Origin: Streptomyces cyaneochromogenes
Lineage (GTDB): Bacteria > Actinomycetota > Actinomycetes > Streptomycetales > Streptomycetaceae
Reading direction: 5' to 3'
Assembly (NCBI RefSeq): GCF_003963535.1
Contig: NZ_CP034539.1
Span: 2,170,001-2,234,000, forward strand
Length of the DNA stretch: 64,000 nucleotides
The notes beneath the pieces are model-generated. The model was not told the origin of the DNA. It was given only the letters and a program-made list of their open reading frames with translations, and did not search any database. The position numbers and the translations under genes are program-made. Below, piece after piece: positions 25,667-33,998 of this stretch. Each line of letters begins with the position of its first letter. Position 1 is the first letter of the stretch.

Positions 25667-27007
25667 TCACTCCTCCAGGTCGGGAAGGCGCGCCGGGGCC
25701 GGGCAGATGCGGTCGCCGTGCTGGTCGAAGACGAACAGATGGGCGAGGTCGACGAGGAGCGGGACGTGCATGCCGTGCCGGAGCTCGAAGTCGGGGGTGG
25801 TACGGACGATGAGGTCGCCGGGGAGTCGGCCCTCGGGCGGTGTCGGATCGGGCCCGGCGTCGGCCGGGTCGTCGAGCGTCACCACCGGGCCGGCGCGCAG
25901 GGCGCCCGCGCGTTCCCTGAGGCGGTCCAGGACCGTGCCGCCCTCGCGGCGACGGCGGCGCGCGGGGCGGACGGCCGGGCGCGGGGCCTCCAGGTCCGGT
26001 ACGACGGCCGGGCGGGAGCCCGTGTTGAAGTGGACGAGGACCTCGTGACCCTGGAACTCCACGTGCTCCACCAGCCCGGTGATGTGCACCTCGCCGGGCC
26101 GTGCGGAGGCGGGCTTGGCGATGCGCACCGCCTCGGAGCGCAGACCCACGATGACCTCGCGGCCCTGCTGGACCCGGAGCAACTGGTGGTCCAGGCAAAG
26201 GGGTTCGGGCAGGCGCAGGTACTGCTTGCCGAGGCTGATGGTCATCGCGCCGTCCAGCGGGGCGCGTACGACGCCGCGCAGGAGGTTGATGCGCGGGGTG
26301 CCGATGAAGGCGGCGACGAAGACGTTGCGGGGCAGGGCGTACACCGAGCGCGGAGCGCCGACCTGCTGGAGGACGCCGCCGCGCAGGACGGCGACCCGGT
26401 CGCCGAGCGACATCGCCTCGGCCTGGTCGTGGGTGACGTAGACCGTGGTGACGCCCAGTTTCCGGGTGAGGCCGGAGATCTCGGCGCGCAGGTGGTTGCG
26501 GAGCTTGGCGTCGAGGTTGGACAGCGGCTCGTCCATCAGGAACGCGGTGGGGTGGCGGGCGATGGCCCGGCCCATGGCGACGCGCTGGCGTTCACCGCCG
26601 GAGAGCTGCGCGGGGAAGCGGTCGAGGAGGTCCTCGATGCCCAGCATGCGGGCGGTGGCGTCCACCCGTGGGCGCGGGTCCGCGCCGGGCGACTCGATGC
26701 GCAGCGGGAACCCGATGTTGTCGCGGCCGGTCATGCTCGGATAGAGAGCGAAGTTCTGGAAGACCATCGCCATGCGCCGGTCGGCGGGCAGCAGGTCGTT
26801 GGCCCACTCGCCGTCCAGGAGCAGTTCGCCCTCGTCGATCTCCTCCAGGCCGGCGATCATTCTGAGCACGGTGGACTTGCCGCAGCCGGAGGGCCCGAGG
26901 AGGACGAGGAACTCACCGGGCTCGATGTCCAGCGAGAGCCGGTCCACGACCCGGACACCACGCGTGTAGGACTTGCTCACGTCGTGCAGGGAGATGGCGC
27001 GTGTCAT
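25667..27007 (-). CDS. MalK/MsiK-like ABC transporter ATPase without neighbouring permeases
   Basis: 446 residues. Walker A LLGPSGCGKSTVLRM near 38, Q-loop VFQNFALYPSM, signature AQLSGGERQRVAMG near 132, Walker B AFLMDEPLSNLDAKLRN, then a C-terminal TOBE-like regulatory region from about 240. This is the CUT1 sugar-importer ATPase type. No permease or binding-protein gene is adjacent. In Streptomyces a single MsiK serves many sugar importers (established), so this may be such a shared ATPase or a paralogue. The C-terminal region is long and Arg-rich (RPARRRRREGGTVLDRL). Confidence 0.88.
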   Translation of the reverse strand: MTRAISLHDVSKSYTRGVRVVDRLSLDIEPGEFLVLLGPSGCGKSTVLRMIAGLEEIDEGELLLDGEWANDLLPADRRMAMVFQNFALYPSMTGRDNIGFPLRIESPGADPRPRVDATARMLGIEDLLDRFPAQLSGGERQRVAMGRAIARHPTAFLMDEPLSNLDAKLRNHLRAEISGLTRKLGVTTVYVTHDQAEAMSLGDRVAVLRGGVLQQVGAPRSVYALPRNVFVAAFIGTPRINLLRGVVRAPLDGAMTISLGKQYLRLPEPLCLDHQLLRVQQGREVIVGLRSEAVRIAKPASARPGEVHITGLVEHVEFQGHEVLVHFNTGSRPAVVPDLEAPRPAVRPARRRRREGGTVLDRLRERAGALRAGPVVTLDDPADAGPDPTPPEGRLPGDLIVRTTPDFELRHGMHVPLLVDLAHLFVFDQHGDRICPAPARLPDLEE

Positions 27008-27058
27008 GACTGCTGCCCCCGAGGGCTGTGCGGAGCGCCGCTGCTCCGTGGATTCGAA

Positions 27059-27083
27059 GGCCCCGTGCGGGTCGTACGGGGCC
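27059..27083 (-). terminator. Hairpin between sortase and ABC ATPase genes
   Basis: GGCCCCGT and ACGGGGCC form a perfect 8-bp stem with a 9-base loop, downstream of the sortase gene and 52 bases before the ATPase start. Either a terminator or a leader structure of the ATPase gene. Confidence 0.55.
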
Positions 27084-27131
27084 TGTGAGTCACGGAAGTT
27101 AACGGAATGTGCCCGGCCGGGGGAAGGGGTT

Positions 27132-27235
27132 GGTCACTTCGTCCGGTCATCGGTCACTTCGTCGCGGTCAGCGGTCACTTCGCCGCGGCCATGGGACACT
27201 CCGTCGCGGCCATGGGTCACTTCGTCGCCGTCAGG
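27132..27235 (-). repeat. Five tandem 20-21-bp units at the sortase 3' end
   Basis: Units begin at 27132, 27152, 27173, 27194 and 27215, each resembling GGTCACTTCGTCGCGGTCAGC. The last unit contains the sortase stop codon (27217-27219) and encodes the end of the protein (LTATK, stop). The remaining copies are degenerate duplicates of that stop region, mostly keeping the 21-base period. Confidence 0.9.
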
Positions 27236-27870
27236 TGGGCGAAGACCACCACGTTGCTGGTGTAGCCCGTCTCCCGGTCGAAGAGGCCGCCGCAGGTGAG
27301 CACGCGGAGTTCCGGACGCCGGGCCGGGCCGTAGACCTCCTTGTCGGGGAAGTTCGCCTTGTCGTACACCTTCACCCGGTCCACGGTGTAGACGGCGGTA
27401 CGGCCGTCCTCGCGGCGCGCCTCGATCTTCTTGCCGCGCTTCACCGAGGCGAGCCCGGCGAAGACGGCGGAGCCGGTCGTGGTGTCGCGGTGGCCCACCG
27501 CGATCGCGACGCCCCGCTCACCGGGTGTGGGACCGCCCCGGTACCAGCCGATGAGCTTCGGGTCGTCGACCGGCGGTGTCTCCAACTCGCGGGTCGCGGT
27601 GAGCCCGAGGCCCATCACCGGGGCGTCGATGCCCAGGGACGGGATACGGACGGACGTCGGCCGGGACCTCGGGAGCGGGCGGGGCGGGGGCGTGGGCTCG
27701 GCGGCCGCCACGGGGTGCCGGCCGTCGGGCCCTGTCGGCGCGATCGGGTCGCCGTGCCCCTCGCACCGGACCACCACCGTCACCAGGATGACCGTCAGCA
27801 CGGCCGTCCTGGCGAGGCGGAAGGCGCGGGTCCGGTACCAGGGCCTGCGTCTGCGCCTACGCGGCACCAT
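27217..27870 (-). CDS. Class E/F sortase
   Basis: 217 residues. A basic N-terminus (VPRRRRRRPWYRTR) leads into one membrane helix (AVLTVILVTVVV), so the catalytic domain faces outward. The sortase triad is visible: His in VGHRDTTTG near 124, Cys in RVLTCGGLF near 193, and an Arg in DRETGYTSN. The ATG at 27870 overlaps the end of the preceding surface-protein gene by 14 bases, so enzyme and neighbour are translationally coupled, and the neighbour is the likely substrate. The class F assignment rests on length and absence of an SafE/SrtE-like proline box, so it is tentative. Confidence 0.85.
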   Translation of the reverse strand: MVPRRRRRRPWYRTRAFRLARTAVLTVILVTVVVRCEGHGDPIAPTGPDGRHPVAAAEPTPPPRPLPRSRPTSVRIPSLGIDAPVMGLGLTATRELETPPVDDPKLIGWYRGGPTPGERGVAIAVGHRDTTTGSAVFAGLASVKRGKKIEARREDGRTAVYTVDRVKVYDKANFPDKEVYGPARRPELRVLTCGGLFDRETGYTSNVVVFAHLTATK

Positions 27871-28609
27871 GGGGCTGCCGGCGGGTCCTGCGGACGTACA
27901 CGGTGCCGCCGACGGCTACCAGGCCCACCAGGCCGGCGCCCGCCACCGGCGCGTACGCGGCCACGGTGTCGCCGAGCCCGCCACCGCCCGCGTGCACACC
28001 GCCTCTCGGGCCGTCGTTGTCGCCACGGCCCCATCCTTCGCCGCGGTCGCCGCCTTCGCCGCCCCGCTCGTTGTCCCCGATCTCCCCACGCGGGCCGTCG
28101 TCCCCGCGCGGGCCGCCGTCCTCCCCGCGCGGGCCGCCGTCCTCCCCGCGCGGACCGCCGTCCCCGTCCCGCCGGTCGCCGTCCCGCCGGTCGCCGCACC
28201 TGACCCGGAAGACCTTCTCCTTCGGCGGGATGCCCGTCACGACCCAGGTGAGCTTGTACTGGCCTTCGGCAAGCCCCAGGACATCGGTGTGCCCGGCACC
28301 CCCGGCGAGCTGGATGGCGCCGGTGACGGTGGCGCCCGTGGGCAGCGGAGGCTGCGGCGAGATGGTGTACGTGATCGACGCGAGGATGTCGAAGTTGACG
28401 GCGTCGAGGTAGAACCGGCAGACCACCGGGTCGTCCTTCGGAACCCCGTAGGGCACGCCCTCGCGGTGGATCCTGATGTCGCCGTTCTCCCCCTGGGCCC
28501 ACGCGGTCGGCGCCGCCACCCACGACGCACCCGCCGCGGCGAGGGCCGTGAGGACGACTGTGGCGCCCGCGCGAGCACGGAAGGCACGTGAGGGTGTCAG
28601 GGTCGGCAT
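27857..28609 (-). CDS. Secreted, C-terminally anchored surface protein (sortase partner)
   Basis: 250 residues. Signal peptide to about residue 38 (VLTALAAAGASWVAAPTAWA). A compact domain follows (DPVVCRFYLDAVNFDILASI to VFRVRCGD) with two cysteines that may pair. Then a disordered Gly/Arg/Asp stalk has repeats of GGPRGED at about residues 140-190, and the C-terminus is a hydrophobic helix (AYAPVAGAGLVGLVAVGGTV) with a basic tail YVRRTRRQ. That architecture is of a wall- or membrane-anchored protein, but I see no canonical LPxTG; GDTVAAYAP is the only candidate region. GGAG lies 7 bases before ATG 28609. Confidence 0.78.
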   Translation of the reverse strand: MPTLTPSRAFRARAGATVVLTALAAAGASWVAAPTAWAQGENGDIRIHREGVPYGVPKDDPVVCRFYLDAVNFDILASITYTISPQPPLPTGATVTGAIQLAGGAGHTDVLGLAEGQYKLTWVVTGIPPKEKVFRVRCGDRRDGDRRDGDGGPRGEDGGPRGEDGGPRGDDGPRGEIGDNERGGEGGDRGEGWGRGDNDGPRGGVHAGGGGLGDTVAAYAPVAGAGLVGLVAVGGTVYVRRTRRQPHGAA

Positions 28610-28708
28610 ACGCGCTCCTCAGATTCAGACGATTTTCATACAAATCGTTCTTTCGCCTGACTCTCCTTCACGCGCACCACGACGCGCCGCACGACGTCCG
28701 GCGCGTCG

Positions 28709-29944
28709 TCAAATATCGCTCGTCCGGCGCAATCCCGAGCCTTTCGGCCGCTCCCGTGCGGCTGATCGGGGCCCCCCGGGCCGCTTCGGCGTGCGCACCG
28801 CGACCCCCGCCGACAGCAGCAGCAACGCCGCCAGCATCACGAACGGCGCAGCGACCCCGGCGACGCCCGCGACCAGGCCGGCCGACGCCGGGGCGGCGAC
28901 CTGGCCGAGGCGGTTGCCGGTCAGCCGCAGGGCGAGCGCTGTCGAGCGGGCACCCTCGGGGGCCGCCTGGACGACCGTCGTCATGGACAGCGGCTGGCCG
29001 ACGCCGAGGCAGAAACCGAGCACCGCCAATATCACGGCCAGCGCCCACACGGGCACCGGCAGCGCGATCCCGGCGCACAGCAGGGCCGCCAGCAGACAGG
29101 TCACGGTCAGCAGCAGGGTGCGGCCGAGCAGTCGCAGCAGGGGCGTCAGAACCAGACGGCACGCGATGGTGGCCGCGGCGCGCAGGCTCAGCAGGAGGCC
29201 GATCACGGACGGCGCGATGCCCCGGTGCTCGCCGACCACCGGAAGGTAGGCGGTGAGGATGTCGGTCGCGGACAGCACGGCGAGGCTGACGAAGATGCCG
29301 GCGGGCACGCCCCGGGCGCGCAGGATGCGCCGTACGGGAACGCGTTCGCCCTGCTCCTCACGGGACTTGGCCGTCGTACGGCTCTCTATCCGCCACAGCG
29401 AGGTGAACGCGACCGCGCCGCCCGCACCCGCCACCAGCAGGGCGAGGGCGCTGGTGGCCGCCATGTCCCGGCCGCCGATCAGCGCGCCCGCGGCGATCGG
29501 GCCGACCAGCTGGCCGAGGGAGGCGCCGATGGTGAAGTGGCCGAAGTTGCGGTCCTGTTCGTGCGGGGCGGACTGGCGGGCGACGAGCGACTGGGCGCCG
29601 ATGACGAAGCAGAGGTGGCCCAGGCCCATCACCCCGCTCCAGATCGCCATCGCCCAGAGGGAGCCCGCGATACCACTCATCGCGCATCCGCCGGATATCA
29701 GGACCACGCCGATCGGCAGCAGGGGCGCGCACCGGCCGTGGTCGGTGCGACGCCCCAGGGGGACCGCGGCGAACAGCGGGAGCAGGGCGTACACCCCCGC
29801 GATCACACCGATCGCCCGCTCGTCCGCGCCCAACGCCAGCGCCCGGTAGGAGACGGCGGGCCGGGCCATCGACACCGCCCCCTGCGCGAAGCTGAAGGCG
29901 ATGACGAGGCGGAGCAGCCAGCCGCGGTTCCCACCGGGCGCCAT
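28709..29944 (-). CDS. MFS transporter
   Basis: 411 residues with twelve predicted helices. The N-terminal APGGNRGWLLRLVIAFSFAQ and the loop PLGRRTDHGRCAPLLP in place of the usual MFS loop-A motif are visible, along with DRNFGHFTIGASLGQLVGP in the centre. Looks like a drug- or metabolite-efflux MFS. I choose ATG 29944 because GGAGG lies 8 bases before it; TTG 29962 is upstream in frame. It follows the CitMHS gene by 30 bases and is probably in the same operon. Confidence 0.82.
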   Translation of the reverse strand: MAPGGNRGWLLRLVIAFSFAQGAVSMARPAVSYRALALGADERAIGVIAGVYALLPLFAAVPLGRRTDHGRCAPLLPIGVVLISGGCAMSGIAGSLWAMAIWSGVMGLGHLCFVIGAQSLVARQSAPHEQDRNFGHFTIGASLGQLVGPIAAGALIGGRDMAATSALALLVAGAGGAVAFTSLWRIESRTTAKSREEQGERVPVRRILRARGVPAGIFVSLAVLSATDILTAYLPVVGEHRGIAPSVIGLLLSLRAAATIACRLVLTPLLRLLGRTLLLTVTCLLAALLCAGIALPVPVWALAVILAVLGFCLGVGQPLSMTTVVQAAPEGARSTALALRLTGNRLGQVAAPASAGLVAGVAGVAAPFVMLAALLLLSAGVAVRTPKRPGGPRSAARERPKGSGLRRTSDI

Positions 29945-29974
29945 GAACGAGTCCTCCTGCAAGGTGGTTGCGGA

Positions 29975-31402
29975 TCAGATGATTCCGAAGAGCATCCCTG
30001 CCCCGAGGATGATGAGGCATGTGAGCGCCGCCCACTTGACCACGAACTTCGTGTGGTCGCCGAACTCCACCTTGGCCATGCCGACCAGGACGTAGACGGC
30101 CGGGACGAGCGGGCTCGACATGTGCAGCGGCTGGCCGACCAGGGAGGCGCGGGCCATCTCCAGCGGGGAGACGCCGTGCGCCGCGCCGGCCTCGGCGAGG
30201 ACCGGCAGGACGCCGAAGTAGAAGCCGTCGTTCGACATGAAGTAGGTGAGCGGAAGGCTCAGCAGACCGGTGACCAGGGCCATGTGCGGGCCCATGCCCT
30301 CGGGGATGACGTCCACCATCCACTTGGCCATGTGGTCGACCATGCCGGTGCCCTGCAGGACGCCGGTGAAGACGGCGGCGGCGAAGACCATGCCGGAGAC
30401 GTTGAGGACGTTGTCGGCGTGGGCGGCGAGGCGGGCCTTCTGGTCCGGGATGTGCGGGAAGTTCACGGTGAGCACGAGGGCGGCGCCGAGGAGGAACAGC
30501 ACCGGGATCGGCAGCCACTCCATGATCATGGCGGTCAGCAGGGTGGCCGTGACCAGCGCGTTGAACCAGTACAGCTTGGGGCGCAGGGTGGCGCGGTTCG
30601 GGTCGAGGACGGTGAAGCGCTCCTCGTCGTCGTCCTCCGCGTCGGTGCCGGAGCCGGCGCCGCCGGTGGCCTTGTCCTTGCCGGACGTCCCGGACGTACC
30701 GGAGGCACCGGAACCGGCGCCCACGAGGACCGTCTCGGTCTCCTTCTCCTCGACCTTCTCCTCCACCAGGACCTCGTCCAGCGTGAGCACTCCGAGGCGC
30801 TTGCGCTCGCGCAGGCCGAGGAAGTACGAGAGGACGAAGACGCCCAGCAGACCGACGAGCAGGGCCGGGATCATCGGGACGAAGATGTCGCTGGCGTCGA
30901 GCTTGAGCGCGGTGGCGGCGCGGGCGGTCGGGCCGCCCCACGGCAGGGTGTTCATCACGCCGTTGGCCATGGCGGCGACACCGGTCATCACGACCAGGCT
31001 CATCTTCAGGCGCTTGTACAGCGGGTACATCGCCGAGACGGTGATCATGAAGGTGGTCGAGCCGTCGCCGTCGAGCGAGACGATCGCGGCGAGGATCGCC
31101 GTGCCGACGACGATCCGCATCGGGTCGGCCTTGGCGAACTTCAGGATTCCGCGCACGATCGGGTCGAAGAGACCGACATCGATCATCACACCGAAGTAGA
31201 CGATCGCGAACATCAGCATCGCCGCGGTGGGAGCGAGGCTGGTGACGCCGTCGATGACGTAGTCACCGAGGTTGGCGCCCTTCCCGACGAAGACGCAGAA
31301 CAATGCCGGGATCAGCACGAGCGCCGCGATCGGCGACATCTTCTTCATCATGATCAGGACCAGGAAGGTCGCGATCATGGCGAAGCCAAGGATGGTCAGC
31401 AT
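29975..31402 (-). CDS. CitMHS-family citrate:metal symporter
   Basis: 475 residues, about twelve helices. Family signatures are VSLDGDGSTTFMITVSAMYP near 100, NGVMNTLPWGGPTARAA near 145 and LTYFMSNDGFYFGVLPV near 390. CitMHS carriers take up citrate complexed with Mg, Ca or similar divalent metals with protons (established for B. subtilis CitM and CitH). A long cytoplasmic loop (about 225-290) is Gly/Ser/Glu-rich and unusual in length. I choose ATG 31402 (MLTILGFAMIATF). The leader has a 9-bp inverted repeat, ACCTAACGT/ACGTTAGGT, overlapping the start region. Confidence 0.88.
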   Translation of the reverse strand: MLTILGFAMIATFLVLIMMKKMSPIAALVLIPALFCVFVGKGANLGDYVIDGVTSLAPTAAMLMFAIVYFGVMIDVGLFDPIVRGILKFAKADPMRIVVGTAILAAIVSLDGDGSTTFMITVSAMYPLYKRLKMSLVVMTGVAAMANGVMNTLPWGGPTARAATALKLDASDIFVPMIPALLVGLLGVFVLSYFLGLRERKRLGVLTLDEVLVEEKVEEKETETVLVGAGSGASGTSGTSGKDKATGGAGSGTDAEDDDEERFTVLDPNRATLRPKLYWFNALVTATLLTAMIMEWLPIPVLFLLGAALVLTVNFPHIPDQKARLAAHADNVLNVSGMVFAAAVFTGVLQGTGMVDHMAKWMVDVIPEGMGPHMALVTGLLSLPLTYFMSNDGFYFGVLPVLAEAGAAHGVSPLEMARASLVGQPLHMSSPLVPAVYVLVGMAKVEFGDHTKFVVKWAALTCLIILGAGMLFGII

Positions 31403-31410
31403 GAGTGGAT

Positions 31411-31466
31411 ACCTAACGTTCGCCCTTGAACGACCCACCAGGGCCGGCGGTGCGTTGACGTTAGGT
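31411..31466 (-). promoter_or_regulatory. Inverted repeat before the CitMHS gene
   Basis: ACCTAACGT at 31411-31419 and ACGTTAGGT at 31458-31466 are perfect inverted copies, 38 bases apart, within 70 bases of the start. They may be paired half-sites for a response regulator or other activator of citrate uptake. Confidence 0.45.
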
Positions 31467-31615
31467 CCCGCTCTACGGCGTTAACAAGACGTTGACGTGC
31501 GAGCAATAAGCGCAAAACCCCAGGTCACAGCTTTGCGCTGCTCACAGGGCCGCCACGGTGGCCGGTTTTACTCAGGCTTCGCTTCGCCGACGTCCGCGCC
31601 GGTCGCCCCCGCCGA

Positions 31616-31661
31616 CTGCTTTTCTGCTGGGGGTCCGGGGGTTATCCCCCGGGAAAAAGCA
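31616..31661 (-). terminator. Hairpin at the end of the molybdopterin oxidoreductase gene
   Basis: CCGGGGG/CCCCCGG (31635-31641 and 31646-31652) with a TTAT loop includes the stop codon at 31642-31644. Outer TGCTTTT/AAAAGCA arms can extend the stem. The GGGGTCCGGGGG core also occurs inside the TPR gene at 45256, so this is a repeat family used as a terminator. Confidence 0.65.
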
Positions 31662-33873
31662 GTACCGGTACTCCGTTGAGGACCGCGTTGCCCGACAGCG
31701 GGTCAAGCAGGCTGCCGTCGAGGAGCTGGTTGACGTTGACGCCGGGTTCTTTCCGCGCGTGGTTCAGCCGGGTGCCGGGGCGGTCGTGTCCCCAGCCGTG
31801 CGGCAGGCTCACCACGCCCGGACGCACGCCGTCGGTGACCTCCGCGGGGGCGGTGACCTCTCCCCCGGCGCCCTTGACCCGCACGGGCGCTCCGTCCGTG
31901 ACGCCGAGCCGTTCGGCGTCCTCGGGGTGGATGTGCAGGGTGCAGCGGTTGGTGCCGCCGGTGAGGGCGGGGACGTTGTGCATCCAGCTGTTGTTGGAGC
32001 GCAGATGGCGCCGGCCGACGAGGACGAGCCCCTCGGGGCGCTCGTGCAGGGCCTGCCTCAGGCGCGGCAGATCGTCGACGATCGGCTGCGGCAGCAGCTC
32101 GACCTTGCCGCTGACGGTCTTCAGCGGCTGCGGCAGCCGGGAGCGGAGCGGGCCGAGGTCGATGCCGTGCGGATGCGCCAGCAGTTCCTCCAGGTTCAGC
32201 CCGTCCGGTCGTACGCCGAAACCGTCGCCGTAGGGGCCGAGGCGCAGCATCATGTCGAGCCGGCGCTCGGGGCCGGTGTCGCCGAAGAGCTGTGCGGCGA
32301 GTTCCTGGGGGTCGCGGCCGTGTACCGGGGAGTGCGCTTCCTTCACCGCCTTGCCGAGGGTCTGCCCGATGACCAGGTCGTCGACGGCCGCCGGATCCGC
32401 GCCGTGCATCCCGGTGGCGGCGAGGGTCAGCCGGGCCAGGATCTCCGTCTCGGCCATGCGACCGGGCTCCAGCGGGACGGCGGGCCGGTTGTAGCGGACC
32501 TGGTTGCGTACGGCGAGGGTGTTGAAGGCGAAGTCGTGGTGCGGGCTCTGCGAGGGCGGGGGCGGCGGCAGCACGACGTGGGCGTGGCGCGAGGTCTCGT
32601 TCAGGTACGGGTCGACGCTGACCATGAAGTCGAGCGAGTCGAGGGCCTTGTCGAGCCGGTCGCCGTCGGGCACCGACAGGACGGGGTTGGCGGCGACGGC
32701 GATGACGGCCCGGATCGGCTCGCCCTCCTCGGTCGCGGTGTCGATCTCCTCGGCGAGCGCGGAGATCGGCAGCTCGCCCTTGGCCTCGGGGTGCCGGCTG
32801 GCCCGGGAGTGCCAGCGCGCCAGCGCGAAACCGTGGCCGGGCCCCGCCGGGCGAGGCGTCCTGTCGGTGGCCGCCTGTGGGAAGAGGGCGCCGCCGGGGC
32901 GGTCGAGGTTGCCGGTCAGGATGTTCAGTACGTCGACCAGCCAGCTGGCGAGGGTGCCGTGCGGGACGGTGCAGCTGCCGATCCGGGCGTACACGGCGGC
33001 GGTCGGCGCGGCGGCGAGCTCGCGGGCGAGGGTACGGATGGTGCCGGCGTCGATGTCGCAGGCGGCGGCCACGGCTTCGGGGGTGAAGTCGCGTACGGCG
33101 TCGGGGAGTTCGGTGAGTCCCTGGAGGTGCGGGGTCAGCTCGCCGGTGTCCACGAGGTCTTCCTCGAACAGGACGTACGCCATCGCCGCCAGCAGGAGCG
33201 CGTCGGTGCCGGGGCGGATCGCGAGGTGCCGGTCGGCGAGCTTGGCGGTGCGGGTGCGGCGCGGGTCGATGACGGTGAGGGTGCCGCCGCGGGCCTTGAG
33301 CGCCTTGAGCTTGCCCGGGAAGTCGGGCGCGGTGCACAGGCTGCCGTTGGACTCCAGTGGGTTGGCGCCGATCAGCAGCAAGTGGTCCGTGTGGTCGAGG
33401 TCGGGGACGGGGATCGCGTTGGCGTCGCCGTAGAGCAGCCCGCTGGAGACGTGCTTGGGCATCTGGTCGACCGTGGACGCGGTGAAGAGGCTGCGGGTGC
33501 GCAGGCCGGCGATAAGCACCGGCGGGTAGAGGGCGCCGGCCATGGTGTGCACGTTGGGGTTGCCGAGCACGACGCCGACCGCGTTCGGTCCGTACCGCTC
33601 GACGACCGGGCGCAGACCGGCGGCCACCGCGTCGAAGGCCTCCTCCCAGGTGGCCTCGCGCAGCTCGCCGTCCTTGCGGACCAGCGGGGTGCGCAGCCGG
33701 TCGGGGTCGCCGTCGACGGCACCGAAGGAGGCGCCCTTGGGGCAGATGAACCCCTTGCTGAACACGTCCTCGCGGTCGCCGCGGGCGTGGGTCACGGCGG
33801 TCCCCTCGATGGTGAGGGTCAGGCCGCAGGTGGCCTCGCACAGGGGACAGATGCGCAGTGCGGTGCGGGACAC
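31642..33873 (-). CDS. Molybdopterin oxidoreductase (formate dehydrogenase-like)
   Basis: 743 residues. An N-terminal [4Fe-4S] motif (CPLC near 9, C16, then GFICPKG with C44), then the molybdopterin guanine dinucleotide core with GANPLESNG and VIDPRRTRTAKLADRHL, and a C-terminal dinucleotide domain with HPEDAERLGVTDGAPV and VNVNQLLDG. This is the DMSO-reductase superfamily. At the usual metal-ligand position I see no clear Cys or selenocysteine (ASTVDQMPKHVSS). GTG 33873 has AGGAGG about 6 bases upstream. No small subunit or chaperone gene is adjacent, so it may be a cytoplasmic single-subunit enzyme; substrate unknown. Confidence 0.85.
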   Translation of the reverse strand: MSRTALRICPLCEATCGLTLTIEGTAVTHARGDREDVFSKGFICPKGASFGAVDGDPDRLRTPLVRKDGELREATWEEAFDAVAAGLRPVVERYGPNAVGVVLGNPNVHTMAGALYPPVLIAGLRTRSLFTASTVDQMPKHVSSGLLYGDANAIPVPDLDHTDHLLLIGANPLESNGSLCTAPDFPGKLKALKARGGTLTVIDPRRTRTAKLADRHLAIRPGTDALLLAAMAYVLFEEDLVDTGELTPHLQGLTELPDAVRDFTPEAVAAACDIDAGTIRTLARELAAAPTAAVYARIGSCTVPHGTLASWLVDVLNILTGNLDRPGGALFPQAATDRTPRPAGPGHGFALARWHSRASRHPEAKGELPISALAEEIDTATEEGEPIRAVIAVAANPVLSVPDGDRLDKALDSLDFMVSVDPYLNETSRHAHVVLPPPPPSQSPHHDFAFNTLAVRNQVRYNRPAVPLEPGRMAETEILARLTLAATGMHGADPAAVDDLVIGQTLGKAVKEAHSPVHGRDPQELAAQLFGDTGPERRLDMMLRLGPYGDGFGVRPDGLNLEELLAHPHGIDLGPLRSRLPQPLKTVSGKVELLPQPIVDDLPRLRQALHERPEGLVLVGRRHLRSNNSWMHNVPALTGGTNRCTLHIHPEDAERLGVTDGAPVRVKGAGGEVTAPAEVTDGVRPGVVSLPHGWGHDRPGTRLNHARKEPGVNVNQLLDGSLLDPLSGNAVLNGVPVLLFPGG

Positions 33874-33919
33874 GGGTCCTCCTGAGGGGCGGCGACGATG
33901 ACGCGCGGACTCAGGGCGA

Positions 33920-33937
33920 GCATACCGACCGGTATGC
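33920..33937. promoter_or_regulatory. Perfect TetR-type operator before the molybdopterin oxidoreductase
   Basis: GCATACCGACCGGTATGC has perfect 8-bp arms around AC and lies 47 bases upstream of the GTG at 33873. Its centre matches the sites at 266-285 and 5740-5757. Confidence 0.7.
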
Positions 33938-33998
33938 AGGGAGGGGAGTCCCAGCCGGGGACAAGGTCGGAAATTCGCGAGCCTCCGGCCCGGGACGG

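Noticed and set aside
25667..27007. A complete sugar ABC importer
   Set aside because: No permease or binding-protein gene lies on either side; only the ATPase is present.
27132..27235. Short regular repeats that might suggest a CRISPR array
   Set aside because: Units are contiguous without spacers, and they copy the sortase stop region; no cas genes nearby.
28095..28170. 21-bp GC repeats resembling a regulatory iteron cluster
   Set aside because: They encode the GGPRGED stalk repeats of the surface protein and are explained by coding.
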